A stretch of 64,000 nt of DNA from Klebsiella pneumoniae (GCF_000742135.1 NZ_KN046818.1:62001-126000); one strand, 5' to 3'. Shown: positions 1 to 8,807, counted from the first letter of the stretch. Program-made: numbers and translations. Notes: generated by a model from the sequence alone, not told the origin.

Positions 1-747
1 TGTCACACAAAGCCATCAGCTCATCGACTTTGGCGACGATACGGGATTGCTCCTCCGTCGGTGGTAGTGGAACAACACCAGAATAGAATTTTTCATCACT
101 TATCGCCGGATAAGCCATTCCAGTTTGAACGCTCTCAACATACATCACAAAAATCGGACTACGCAGATAAAAATACAGATAGCGACCTAAAATACCTTCC
201 CATGGATGAATGATTGCAAACGCAGTACTTGCAATCGGCTCAAATTCGAAATCGCGATCTATAATTGCAATATTTAATAGATAAGGCCGGACGGTTGAGT
301 AGATCAGCGTCCCTTTTTTTACGACCTTCCTCGCTCTGCTCGGTGCTGCACTTGCGCTTATTACCTGCGAGCTATGACTAACTACTCCGGTCTTGTTATC
401 AATTGAAGAAACATCAATATAATTGAATGAGTTCAACGGTTTCTTTTGACCCCAAGTGTGGCCAACGGTGCTCAGGCTTACCCAACTCCAATGTTTTGGA
501 ATTTCATATGGAGCGACAGAGTTTGCCGTTGTATTGCCCTGCCTGGTCAGGCGTTGTTTGCGAGTCTCGCCGTTGAAATCCAGCCGTTGACGTTCGATCT
601 CATCGAGCAAGGAGGCACTTGTCTCATTGGATGGGGGACATAGTAGTCCTTTAAATGCCAGCGAGAGAATTAACTCCCGCAGTTTCCCAATCCCCCCGGT
701 GCATCCGCGATATGGCCAAACTCTGCCAAAAACTGTTTAGCATCCAT
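1..747 (-). pseudogene. hsdS: HsdS, type I restriction specificity subunit, frameshifted and cut by the window edge
   Basis: This gene encodes the DNA-recognition subunit of a type I restriction-modification complex. The ATG at 747 overlaps the hsdM stop (TGATG), as expected for a translationally coupled operon. Reading from it gives MDAKQFLAEFGHIADAPGG and then a stop at 670-672, because the run of six C (plus strand, 692-697) shifts the frame. One more base in the run would join it to a long open frame (KLRELILSLAFKG and onward) that continues to base 1. That frame holds the first target recognition domain (PYEIPKHWSWVSL start, MAYPAISDEKF near its end) and the start of the central conserved helix (LPPTEEQSRIVAKVDELMAL). 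The rest lies outside the window. The shift may be phase variation at the G run, a fixed mutation or an assembly error. Confidence 0.85.
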
Positions 748-2564
748 CAGGCATCCTCACCGGCAAAGTGATGCGCCAGCGCAGCGGCCAATTCACTTTT
801 GAGCTGATTTTCGGTTTCTTCAATTTCACCCAGTAGTTTTTTGTACTTCTCCAACAGCAGGTCTGGGTCGAGGTTTTCTTCTTCCGGCGCGTTGGGATTT
901 TTCAGGTCAAGGTTGAAGATAGGCCAGTAGAGGCGATCTCCAGCAACTTGAGCATCCCGCGCTTGCAGGCGCAGTGATTCGGCCTTTGCACGAAGTTCGG
1001 CAATCTGCGCGTCGATCTTTTCACGATAGACAGCATCAATGGTACCAACCAAACTCCTGCGTAAATCGCCTGCTTCGGTTTCCAGCACAGCAGCCTGATT
1101 GTTCAGCTCCTCGGCGCGTTGCCAGTGCGGTTGTGCGGCGGTTTCAGCTTGTTCACGTTTGGTTTTGAAATCAACCTTCCAGGCGAATTCATTTTCTTCG
1201 CGGTCGGCAAAATCGTTTTCCTCCGAGCCCCACCAGTCTCGCTCGGGTTCAAATTCTTCTAGCCGGATGGGTTTGGTTTTAGAGTAGCTTTTGTAGCCCG
1301 TTGGATAGGGGTGTTCATAAAACCAGATGGTGTCAGTGTGGAAGTGTTCGGTTCCATCTTCAACAGTGCTGCCCTTGGTGAAAAACAGCAGGTTGGTCTT
1401 GATGGTGGTGTACGGCGCAAAAACGCCTTTCGGTAAACGTATGATGGTGTGCAATTTGCAGTCACGCAGCAGCATTTTTTTCAGCGTGCTTTTGATGCCA
1501 TCGCCAAATAAGAATCCATCGGGTAATACCACCGCGGCGCGGCCTTTTTCCTTCAACAGTTTCTTGATGATTAGCGCCATAAACATGTCAGCAGTTTCAC
1601 GGGTGCGCAGATCAGCCGGATAGTCGCTGCCCACGCCATCATCTTCATACCCTCCGAATGGAGGATTGGTGATGATGCAGTCAACCTTGCCACTGGCCTT
1701 CCACTCGTTCCAGCCGATACCTAGGGTATTTTTATGCTCGATCTGGCTGGGAACGTCAATTCCATGCAATAGCATGTTGGTTGTGCAGAGCAGATGCGGC
1801 AACTGTTTCTTTTCGATACCGAGGATTAGCGCTTCTATGGCGCGTTTGTCTTCAGGACGCGGTGATTTCATTGTCGCGAGTTGGTTGCGGAAATGCTCTA
1901 TGGCAGCGGTCAAAAAACCGCCTGTTCCACAGGCCGGGTCCATTACCGTCTCACGCTTATCTAAACGCGGGTTGACTCTATCAACCATAAAAGCGGTGAT
2001 GGCGCGCGGAGTGTAGAATTCTCCTGCGTTACCCGCGCCGCGCAAATCGTTGAGTAATTGCTCGTACACATCGCCAATGTTTGCGCGGATAGTAAAATCG
2101 TGGAAATTGATAGCATCTTCCAGCTTCTCGATCACGGCCAGCATCTGCGGGCCGGATTTCATGTAGTTATTCGCATCTTCAAAGACACTACGGATGACTT
2201 TATGCTGAGGGCTTTTGTTTGCATCTATCTCTTTGAGCGTCGGGAATAACTCGTTGTTGACGAAGCTGATCAATTCACTACCGGCAATTTGTGGCTTCTT
2301 TTTGCCATCAGCCCCCGGTATATATGCTGCCCAGTTACGCCAACGGTACTCTTTGGGCAAGGGAGATATATACGCCGGATTATCATCGGCCCATTCCTCC
2401 TCGCGCTGGTCAAACACTTTGAGGAACAACATCCATGTGAGCTGGCCGAGACGCTGTGCATCACCATCGACGCCGTCATCTTTACGCATGATGTCTTGAA
2501 TGGATTTAATGGTACTGCTGAGATTCATCTTTTTATTCGCTGTTGAAGGCTGCTGTTTAATCAA
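747..2564 (-). CDS. hsdM: HsdM, type I N6-adenine DNA methyltransferase subunit
   Basis: Modification subunit (605 residues) of the type I enzyme; with two copies and one HsdS it would methylate adenine in the target. It has an HsdM N-terminal helical domain, then the N6-methyltransferase fold with S-adenosylmethionine motif I DPACGTGGF (around residue 208) and catalytic motif IV NPPF (around residue 298). The FYTP sequence just before motif I is typical of HsdM. The C-terminal 150 residues contain a charged probable coiled coil. The start at 2564 overlaps the hsdR stop (ATGA), and an in-frame Met 13 is an alternative. This is the only complete gene of the hsd operon. With hsdS out of frame it may have no partner in this strain. 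Confidence 0.93.
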   Translation of the reverse strand: MIKQQPSTANKKMNLSSTIKSIQDIMRKDDGVDGDAQRLGQLTWMLFLKVFDQREEEWADDNPAYISPLPKEYRWRNWAAYIPGADGKKKPQIAGSELISFVNNELFPTLKEIDANKSPQHKVIRSVFEDANNYMKSGPQMLAVIEKLEDAINFHDFTIRANIGDVYEQLLNDLRGAGNAGEFYTPRAITAFMVDRVNPRLDKRETVMDPACGTGGFLTAAIEHFRNQLATMKSPRPEDKRAIEALILGIEKKQLPHLLCTTNMLLHGIDVPSQIEHKNTLGIGWNEWKASGKVDCIITNPPFGGYEDDGVGSDYPADLRTRETADMFMALIIKKLLKEKGRAAVVLPDGFLFGDGIKSTLKKMLLRDCKLHTIIRLPKGVFAPYTTIKTNLLFFTKGSTVEDGTEHFHTDTIWFYEHPYPTGYKSYSKTKPIRLEEFEPERDWWGSEENDFADREENEFAWKVDFKTKREQAETAAQPHWQRAEELNNQAAVLETEAGDLRRSLVGTIDAVYREKIDAQIAELRAKAESLRLQARDAQVAGDRLYWPIFNLDLKNPNAPEEENLDPDLLLEKYKKLLGEIEETENQLKSELAAALAHHFAGEDA

Positions 2565-4016
2565 GCCTGTTTTTGTTCGGATATGTCGTAGAGAGCCAAC
2601 TCCAGCTCCTTCACGGCTTGGGTGTACTGCTCTACGCCACCAAAAATACCCCGACGGATTTGTGTCTTGCTACCAAATAGGTCAAATGGAGGTAATTCCA
2701 ACACATTTGCATCCTCTATGTCTTGTACACCATGATCGGCAAATTTTTCGAGCAAAGCTTCCAGTACGGCCTTGGCTTGCCCACTGTATTTGCCGAACAC
2801 ATCACGCTTTTTCACGTTGTTAGCCCGTTCACGCCGAGTGAGTGGCTTCTGATCAAAGGCGACGTGGGTTACCAGATCAAAAGCATCCAGTTCGCTGCCG
2901 TTAGCGACTGCCTGTTGCAGGATCGCGAATGGTACGCCATGTTCGGTTAATTCCTCGATCACAGCTTGTTTGCGTTCGGCGCTACTCCAGCGCCGTAGAA
3001 AGTTGGTTAGGTTACCAAATTTAGCCTGCAAGGTGCTTTTAATCTCACTTTTGAGCAGGACTCGGTAGTCCTCAGTGATGAGCTTACCCTCGGCATCGAG
3101 GTATTGCGAGCGTTCAACCGCTAAACATACATTGACGTCATCAATCACATACTTTATTCGGCCTACATTGCTTCCAGCCTTATCTGTGACACTAGAGCCA
3201 GAGGGGAGAGGTTCTAGTTCTTCTATTCTGGGGGGCGTGACGACATCAGGCGGTACCACAGTATCTTCAGGGCTAGGTTCGTATATCACCACGGGTTCGC
3301 CGTCAAAATCGGGATCAGCAAACAGTCGCGTAGCACCTTTAAAGTCCATGATGGTGAAGTAGAGTTTTTGGTAGTCCTCGCGCAGGCGGGTGCCGCGGCC
3401 AATGATCTGTTTGAACTCCGTCATCGAGTTGATGTTCTGGTCCAAGACAATCAGCTTGCAGGTTTTAGCATCAACGCCCGTGGTAAGTAACTTAGAGGTA
3501 GTTGCAATAACCGGGTAAGGCTCATCGTTGTCGATAAAGTAGGAGAGCTGTGCTTTCCCTTCGTTATCGTCTCCGGTAATTCGCATGACGTAGCGGCGAT
3601 TGTTTGCAGCGGCAGGGATGAGCTTTACAAGCTCTTGGCGCATCCTCTCAGCATGATCCTGGTCGTCACAAAAAACAATCGTCTTGGCCATCGGATCGGT
3701 TGCCTGGAGATATTCCCATACCTTGTTGGCGACAAGAGCTGTGCGTTTCTCCAGAACTAGAGTGCGGTCAAAGTCTTTTGTATTGTACTGCCGTTGCTCC
3801 ATGACTTGGCCTAGTTTATCTAATTTACCCTTCTCTGGTATGTAGCCGACTGCATCAACATCGGTTGCAATGCGGATCACCTTGTAGGGAGCAAGAAAAC
3901 CGTCCTCAATGCCCTGCTTAAGCGAATAGGTATAAATGGGGTATCCGAAATAGCTGGTATTGCTTGTTTCCTTGGTTTCTTTCGGTGTGGCAGTTAGGCC
4001 AATATGTGTGGCTGTA
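2561..4016 (-). pseudogene. hsdR: HsdR C-terminal part, separated from its N-terminus by IS2
   Basis: C-terminal part of the type I restriction and translocase subunit. The frame runs from the IS2 border (4016) to the TGA at 2561-2563 and begins ATHIGLTATPKETKE when joined across the insertion, so motif III of the helicase core (LTATP) lies just after the break. Downstream it keeps the second RecA-like domain, including the arginine-finger region QIIGRGTRLREDY, and an EcoEI-type C-terminal domain. Removing IS2 and one copy of the 5-bp duplication restores one 801-residue reading frame (6301 to 2561), close to the length of EcoEI-type R subunits. An internal in-frame start (about 3880) could give at most a truncated product lacking nuclease and Walker A. 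Confidence 0.92.
4012..4016. repeat. IS2 target-site duplication, right copy (CTGTA)
   Basis: CTGTA directly adjoins the IS2 right end and is repeated at the left end (5347-5351). Confidence 0.93.
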
Positions 4017-4027
4017 TGGATTTGCCC

Positions 4028-4932
4028 CTATATTTCCAGACACCTGTTATCACTTAACCCATTACTGGCCCGCTGCCGCAGATATTCCCGTGGCGAGCGA
4101 TAACCCAGCGCACTATGCGGATGCCATTCGTTATAATGCTCGAACGCCTCTGCAAGGTTCTTTGCTGCCGTTAACCCGTCTGGTTTGGGCATGATACTTA
4201 TGTAGTCACGCTTTATCGTTTTCACGAAGCTCTCTGCTATTCCGTTACTCTCCGGACTCCGCACTGCCGTGTTCTTCGGTTCAAGTCCCAACATCCTGGC
4301 GAACTGACGTGTTTCATTCGCCCGGTAGCATGAACCATTATCCGTCAGCCACTCCACTGGAGACGCCGGAAGCTCGCTGCCAAAGCGGCGTTCCACTGCT
4401 CCAGCATGACGTCCTGTACTGTTTCACTGTCGAAGCCACCCGTTGTGACTGCCCAGTGCAGTGCCTCACGGTCACAGCAGTCCAGCGCGAACGTGACCCG
4501 CAGTTTTTCTCCGTTATCACAGCGGAACTCAAACCCGTCAGAGCACCATCGCTGATTACTTTCTTTCACAGCCACTCTGCCGGTATGTGCCCGTTTCGAT
4601 GGCGGTACAGCGGGTTTTCGCTCAAGCAACAGCGCATTCTGGCGCATGATCCGGTAAACACGTTTGGCATTGATCGCAGGCATACCATCAGGTTCTGTTT
4701 GTCTGCGAAGCAGCGCCCATACCCGACGATAACCATATGTGGGCAGCTCTCCGATAACATGGTGTATACGGCGAAGCACATCCGTATCATCCGTGTGACG
4801 GCTGCGGCGGCCGTCCTTCCAGTCATCGGTTCGTCTGAGAATGACGTGCAACTGCGCACGCGACACCCGGAGACAACGGCTGACGAAGCTTACTCCCCAT
4901 CCCCGGGCAATAAGGGCGCGTGCGCTATCCAC
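4028..4932 (-). pseudogene. insD: InsD, IS2 transposase OrfB, one-base deletion
   Basis: DDE catalytic half of IS2 transposase. The 5' part (4932 to about 4396) reads [16 protein letters not shown] to VQDVML, then leaves frame. The remainder (from [20 protein letters not shown] to the end at 4028) is in another frame. Total span 905 nt is one short of the 906 nt needed for 301 residues plus stop, so a single base is missing near 4398-4402 (CTGGAGCAG in place of CTGGGAGCAG on the minus strand). The DDE residues are split between the two frames: [10 protein letters not shown] carries the first Asp, LTDNG the second and ESFVKTIK the Glu. This copy should not transpose by itself. Confidence 0.9.
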
Positions 4933-5255
4933 TTTTTTGCTCGCCCATATTCAACGGCTTCTTTAAGGAGTTCATTTTCCATCGTTTTTTTGCCGAGCAG
5001 GCGCTGGAGTTCTTTAATCTGCTTCATGGCGGCAGCAAGTTCAGAGGCAGGAACGACCTGTTCTCCGGCAGCCACAGCAGTAAGACTTCCCTCCTGGTAT
5101 TGCTTACGCCAGAGAAATAGCTGGCTGGCTGCCACACCATGTTGCCGGGCAACAAGGGAGACCGTCATTCCCGGTTCAAAGCTCTGCTGAACGATAGCGA
5201 TCTTTTCCTGTGTAGTACGCCGTCTGCGTTTCTCCGGCCCTAAGACATCAATCAT
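4890..5255 (-). CDS. insC: InsC, IS2 transposase OrfA
   Basis: DNA-binding OrfA of IS2, 121 residues from [20 protein letters not shown]. It carries the IS3-family helix-turn-helix ([20 protein letters not shown]) followed by a leucine-zipper-like stretch ([20 protein letters not shown]). Longer in-frame extension to 5300 is possible but the IS2 start is at 5255. It overlaps insD, with which it is normally joined by programmed -1 frameshifting into OrfAB transposase. The gene looks intact. On its own OrfA represses the IS2 promoter. Confidence 0.93.
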
Positions 5256-5346
5256 CTGTTCTCCAATGACTAGTCTAAAAACTAGTATTAAGACTATCAC
5301 TTATTTAAGTGATATTGGTTGTCTGGAGATTCAGGGGGCTAGTCTA

Positions 5347-5351
5347 CTGTA
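5347..5351. repeat. IS2 target-site duplication, left copy (CTGTA)
   Basis: Second copy of CTGTA adjoining the IS2 left end. One copy is original hsdR sequence, the other arose on insertion. Confidence 0.93.
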
Positions 5352-6301
5352 GTGAAATAATCCAGGATGTCGCGCCATGCTGAGTCTTCCGCGGCGCTGC
5401 CACGATGACATTCATCAATCACGACTAAGTCGAAGAAATCCCGTGGAAACTGGCGATAGATTTGCTTCCATTCTTCCTTTCCCGTTACCGCTTGGTAGAG
5501 GGCAAGGTAGATCTCATAGTTCTTTTTGACTTCACGGTTAGTGACCTTATGCATCACCTCACCGAAAGGGGCGAAATCCTGCTGCATGGTCTGGTCGACG
5601 AGAATATTGCGGTCGGCCAAAAACAGAATGCGTTTCTTGGATTTTGCTTTCCATAAGCGCCAAATAATCTGAAAAGCTGTATACGTTTTCCCTGTACCAG
5701 TGGCCATGACTAGCAATATTCGTGTTTGCCTTCTGGCTACAGCTTCAATGGCACGGTTGATTGCCACACGCTGATAGTAACGTGGTTCGCGGCCGCTGCC
5801 ATCGGTATAAAACGGCTGTTCAATCAGCGTTACAGCTTCAGGTGCAACTAGCCCTTTCCATTGTTGATATACCGTCCACAAATCGGACAAGGTCGGGAAT
5901 TGGGTAAGCTGAAGTTCTCGTTCGACAGGTAGGGAGAGGCCGGTTCGGTCATGCAGGAGAAAACCATCACCATTACTACTGATGGCAAACGGCGCGTCTA
6001 GCATTTCGGCATAGGCTAGAGCTTGTTGCATACCATGCCCAATGGAGAACTTCGCCTGTTTGGCTTCTAAAACTGCGATCGGCACATTTGGTCTTGCATA
6101 TAGCACATAATCAGCACGTTTAGGACCTCCTTTAGCTTCAGGATTTTTTACTCGAGAGGCCATCTTACCGCGTACCATGACACGACCATCGGTGAGGTTG
6201 ACTTCCTCTCGGAACTGATGCTGCTGCCAGCCAGCTTGTTGAATAGCTGGAGTAATGAATTTTGTGCAGATATCTCGCTCACTGAGCTGATGTTTATCCA
6301 T
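5347..6301 (-). pseudogene. hsdR: HsdR N-terminal part, truncated by IS2
   Basis: N-terminal part of HsdR. It contains the HSDR_N nuclease domain (PD-(D/E)xK type; the EAK of [18 protein letters not shown] sequence near residue 115 and the upstream RADYVLY Asp fit), then Walker A ATGTGKT (about residue 203) and the DEAD-like box DECH (about residue 296). The frame leaves hsdR at DYFTT and terminates three codons inside IS2. The truncated protein could retain the nuclease domain but lacks the second motor domain needed for DNA translocation, so no restriction activity is expected. The start at 6301 is an ATG ([15 protein letters not shown]) with no gene directly upstream on this strand. Confidence 0.92.
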
Positions 6302-6394
6302 GACAGTAGCTCCTTCAACGTTCCGGTATATGTGCTTTAGGTACTATGCAAAAGTATCAAATGACTATGTTTAATAAATATCCACGCGGGCGAG

Positions 6395-6541
6395 CTACGT
6401 CTCAATCCACGCAGAATTAGTGTCCTTTTCGTGCAGAATAGTACTCATTGGTGTACCAGAAACCATACCACGCTCCCCAGCCAACTCAATTATCTGATTA
6501 ACCCTTTTCTTATTGACAGTTTTGTGTGGCTCGTTTGCCAA
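6395..6541 (-). CDS. Small hypothetical ORF or gene remnant between hsdR and the integrase
   Basis: A 48-codon frame starting at TTG (6541) five bases after AGGGG on the minus strand and ending in TAG at 6395-6397. Its middle reads KRVNQIIELAGERGMVSG and it ends in NSAWIET. The open frame continues upstream to a stop near 6612 without an ATG. The composition (balanced charged and hydrophobic residues) is protein-like, unlike the other frames of this 350-base gap. I do not recognise a family. It could be a real small island protein, or the 3' end of a gene lost by deletion. Confidence 0.3.
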   Translation of the reverse strand: MANEPHKTVNKKRVNQIIELAGERGMVSGTPMSTILHEKDTNSAWIET

Positions 6542-6542
6542 T

Positions 6543-6561
6543 GAGCCCCTATGAGGGGCTC
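6543..6561. other. Perfect short hairpin GAGCCCCTATGAGGGGCTC
   Basis: Inverted repeat with 8-bp arms and a 3-nt loop between the integrase gene and hsdR. There is no T run on either side, so it is a weak terminator candidate. On the minus strand its AGGGG arm is also the only ribosome-binding-like sequence before the small ORF at 6541, which the hairpin could hide. Confidence 0.4.
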
Positions 6562-6655
6562 GGTTATAACATATCGATTTTCTACGCCGACCAACACCTG
6601 ACGTAAACTAGTCGTCAGATTTTAATTTAGAAACGAAAGAGCATTTATCAACGGC

Positions 6656-7924
6656 TCACTCGCCGTTCCCCCGCTCGATCTTCGCATAGTCAAATGGCGT
6701 AATCACCTTCCCCCGATTCGCATCAAGATAATCCGCCCACCACTGCAGCATCAACCTGCGCTCCCCCAGATGCTCCGCCTTATGAATGTAGGCAGCCCTA
6801 ACAGAGCTACGCTCCTGATGGCTCATCTGCCTTTCTACCGCATCTCTCGACCATAACCCCGATTCAATTAACGAACTACACGCCATCGTCCTGAACCCAT
6901 GCCCACACACTTCCGTTTTCGTGTCATACCCCATCACGCGCAGCGCCTTGTTAACCGTATTCTCACTCATCGGCTTACGGGGATCGTGATCGCCTATGAA
7001 AATCAGCTCTCGATTCCCATTCATGCTTTTGATCTTTTCCAGAATAGCTAAGGCCTGACGCGATAAAGGAACAAGATGGGGCGTCCGCATCTTTGAACCA
7101 CGCTGAGAATGTTTAACACCGTCCAGCGCTTCACGCTTACCAGGGATCGTCCACATGGCCGTTTCAAAATCCACTTCTGACCAGCGAGCAAAACGCAGTT
7201 CACTTGAACGAATGAAGACCAACAAAGTGAGTTCAACGGCCAATCGAGTTAAAGGCCTTCCAGAATAGTGATCAATGCGGTTAAGTAATTCAGGAATGCG
7301 GTTAAGTTCCAGAGCAGCACGATGCTGTCTTTTCGCCGTAGCAACCGCACCGGCAATCTCTTGCGCAGGGTTGTAGTCGATTAAACCACTCTGCACAGCA
7401 AAGCGCATAATCGCGGTAGTTCGCTGTTGCAAACGAGCCGCAACTTCGAGTCGTCCGGATGATTCCACCGCTTTGATGGGCACAAGAAGATCCCGCGTTT
7501 TCAGTTCTGCAATGTTCCGCTTACCGATAGCAGCAAAGAGATTATCTTCCAGGCTTTTCAACACACGAGCACTATGCGATGCAGACCACTTCTGATTGCT
7601 GGCATGCCAGTCTCTGGCGACCACTTCAAACGTTATTGCCTCTTGCTCCTGCTCTACCTTAACGGCTTTCTTGTTCTCACTGGGATCTACGTCATTAGCT
7701 AATAGCTTACGGGCTTCGTCTCGCCGTGATCTAGCATCCGCTAACGACACTTCAGGGTATTTCCCCAGCGCCAGCATCTTCTCTTTACCGCCAAAGCGAT
7801 AACGAAGCCGCCAGTATTTTGAGCCGTTAGGGTGAACCAGCAAAACCATGCCATCGCCGTCAGTCAGCTTATAGGCTTTTGCTTCAGGCTTAGCCGAACG
7901 AACCTTCACATCACTCAGAGCCAT
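6656..7924 (-). CDS. P4-type tyrosine integrase of the leuX island
   Basis: Site-specific recombinase of 422 residues that inserts and excises the island at leuX. The N-terminus (MALSDVKVRSAKPEAKAYKL, YWRLRYRFGGKEKMLALGKY) is the DUF4102/P4-integrase arm-binding domain. The catalytic domain shows the first Arg in FIRSSELRFARW, the HGFR box and the nucleophile Tyr in SVRAAYIHKAEHL near the C-terminus, followed by the WWADYLD ending typical of this family. The start at 7924 has AAAGGA eight bases upstream; a 12-codon longer version would lack a binding site. The gene reads away from the tRNA, immediately inside the island, as in P4 and many pathogenicity islands. Confidence 0.93.
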   Translation of the reverse strand: MALSDVKVRSAKPEAKAYKLTDGDGMVLLVHPNGSKYWRLRYRFGGKEKMLALGKYPEVSLADARSRRDEARKLLANDVDPSENKKAVKVEQEQEAITFEVVARDWHASNQKWSASHSARVLKSLEDNLFAAIGKRNIAELKTRDLLVPIKAVESSGRLEVAARLQQRTTAIMRFAVQSGLIDYNPAQEIAGAVATAKRQHRAALELNRIPELLNRIDHYSGRPLTRLAVELTLLVFIRSSELRFARWSEVDFETAMWTIPGKREALDGVKHSQRGSKMRTPHLVPLSRQALAILEKIKSMNGNRELIFIGDHDPRKPMSENTVNKALRVMGYDTKTEVCGHGFRTMACSSLIESGLWSRDAVERQMSHQERSSVRAAYIHKAEHLGERRLMLQWWADYLDANRGKVITPFDYAKIERGNGE

Positions 7925-8085
7925 GATGAGTATCCTTTCAAGGGTTCTGTGTGGGTACAAACATTATCGAACCGGGATATACCCGCAGTTGTACCCGCAT
8001 CAGTAAGTTGATGTAGATTGAATCAGGTTGACTTAGGTTGAGTGAAAAAGCGAGGAACGCCTTGCGGATACTGGATTTTAGGCAC

Positions 8086-8109
8086 AAAAAAAGACGTCCG
8101 TTGACGTCT
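8086..8109 (-). terminator. Intrinsic terminator of leuX
   Basis: On the minus strand AGACGTC, loop AACG, GACGTCT followed by seven T, 14 bases after the tRNA 3' end. It ends the leuX transcript before the integrase region. Confidence 0.88.
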
Positions 8110-8122
8110 ATTGATGTTCCGA

Positions 8123-8207
8123 TGGTGCCGAAGGCCGGACTCGAACCGGCACGTATTTCTACGGTTGATTTTGAATCAACTGCGTCTACCGATTTCGCCA
8201 CTTCGGC
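8123..8207 (-). tRNA. leuX: tRNA-Leu, anticodon CAA
   Basis: 85-nt type II tRNA with encoded CCA. The acceptor arms GCCGAAG and CTTCGGC pair, the anticodon stem GTTGA/TCAAC closes the loop TTCAAAA (anticodon CAA), there is a long variable arm, and the T loop is GTTCGAGTC. As I remember it, it is identical to E. coli leuX. leuX is a recurrent integration site for genomic islands, and the integrase lies just downstream, so the tRNA 3' end is presumably the attL crossover region. The second att copy should be at the other island end, outside this window. Confidence 0.97.
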
Positions 8208-8234
8208 ACTGAAGGGGATGCGGAAACGTTCTGG

Positions 8235-8262
8235 ATTATACCTGTCGGCGGCGGTCATGCAA
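8235..8262 (-). promoter_or_regulatory. leuX promoter
   Basis: On the minus strand TTGCAT (-35), 16-bp spacer, TATAAT (-10), with the tRNA starting 28 bases after the -10. Position and quality fit a stable-RNA promoter. Confidence 0.75.
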
Positions 8263-8344
8263 GCGACAGCGTGTCGTCATTGCGCTAAGTGTTGAAAAAA
8301 ACAGCGCTATCCTGCGCGGCGTCAGCTTTTACCGCCGTTCCGGG

Positions 8345-8590
8345 GCGCGACTGCCATCAGCAACCCTCCTCTCACAACCCCCACAACCCCAGCACCACCT
8401 GCCAGCCACTCCCCTTTCCCCTTGCCCCCCAAACTTCACTCAAAGTCATCTCTATTTTTTCTCACACCATTCTCACCCGAATCACTCAACCCAACCCAAC
8501 CCAACCCAACCCAACCCACCCATCCCCAATATCCACTCCCCAACTATTCCCCCCACCCCACCCACCCGCATTCCCATATATTCCAGAAAG
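8345..8590. repeat. C-rich, G-depleted block with (CAACC)6 tandem repeat
   Basis: This non-coding block fills most of the gap between leuX and the carbonic anhydrase gene. The plus strand is rich in C and A with almost no G. It includes six perfect tandem CAACC units at 8487-8516, then ACCCACCCATCCCC and CCCCCCACCCCACCCACCC runs. The minus strand therefore has more than four GGG tracts separated by two-base loops (GGGTTGGGTTGGGTTGGG), a G-quadruplex motif. As RNA the plus strand would resemble a Rho-loading site. A 123-codon open frame crosses it (8289-8660) but is low complexity and not credible. Confidence 0.75.
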
Positions 8591-8807
8591 TTTTAATCAA
8601 TGCCTTTTTATTACTCACCCACTCCGCAGTCAAATATTAATTTCATCAATATTTTTATAACTTTACATTAATGAAAAGTTTTCTTTTTGCCGTTTAATCC
8701 AGGATTTTCCTCAGGCGTGAAGGGTTCCGGTAAACACTATTTTTACTAGTCGCTGTACGAGTCTTGATGGACATATTCACTCGATGAATTAACTCAGGAG
8801 AATACTT

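Larger units (their letters stand above)
4017..5346 (-). mobile_element. IS2 (IS3 family) insertion in hsdR
   Basis: A complete IS2, 1330 bp against the canonical 1331. The left end reads TAGACTAGCCCCCTGAATCT (minus strand from 5346) and the right end TGGATTTGCCCCTATATTTC (plus strand from 4017), which match the imperfect terminal repeats of IS2. It is flanked on both sides by CTGTA (4012-4016 and 5347-5351), the 5-bp duplication expected for this element. The orientation of its genes is the same as hsdR. The missing base is in the transposase orfB (insD). The family and length assignment is from memory of IS2; the ends and duplication are read directly. Confidence 0.95.

Noticed and set aside
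2723..2950. Plus-strand small frames within hsdR/hsdM
   Set aside because: Antisense to well-supported hsd coding sequence with no initiation signals.
4309..5190. 293-codon plus-strand frame inside IS2
   Set aside because: Antisense to insC/insD; the reverse strand matches IS2 transposase.
1..8122. Second att site of the leuX island
   Set aside because: No second copy of the tRNA 3' end is seen between base 1 and the integrase; it must lie outside the window.
8289..8660. 123-codon Pro/Ser/Thr-rich open frame
   Set aside because: Produced by the C-rich G-poor block; low complexity, no ribosome-binding site.
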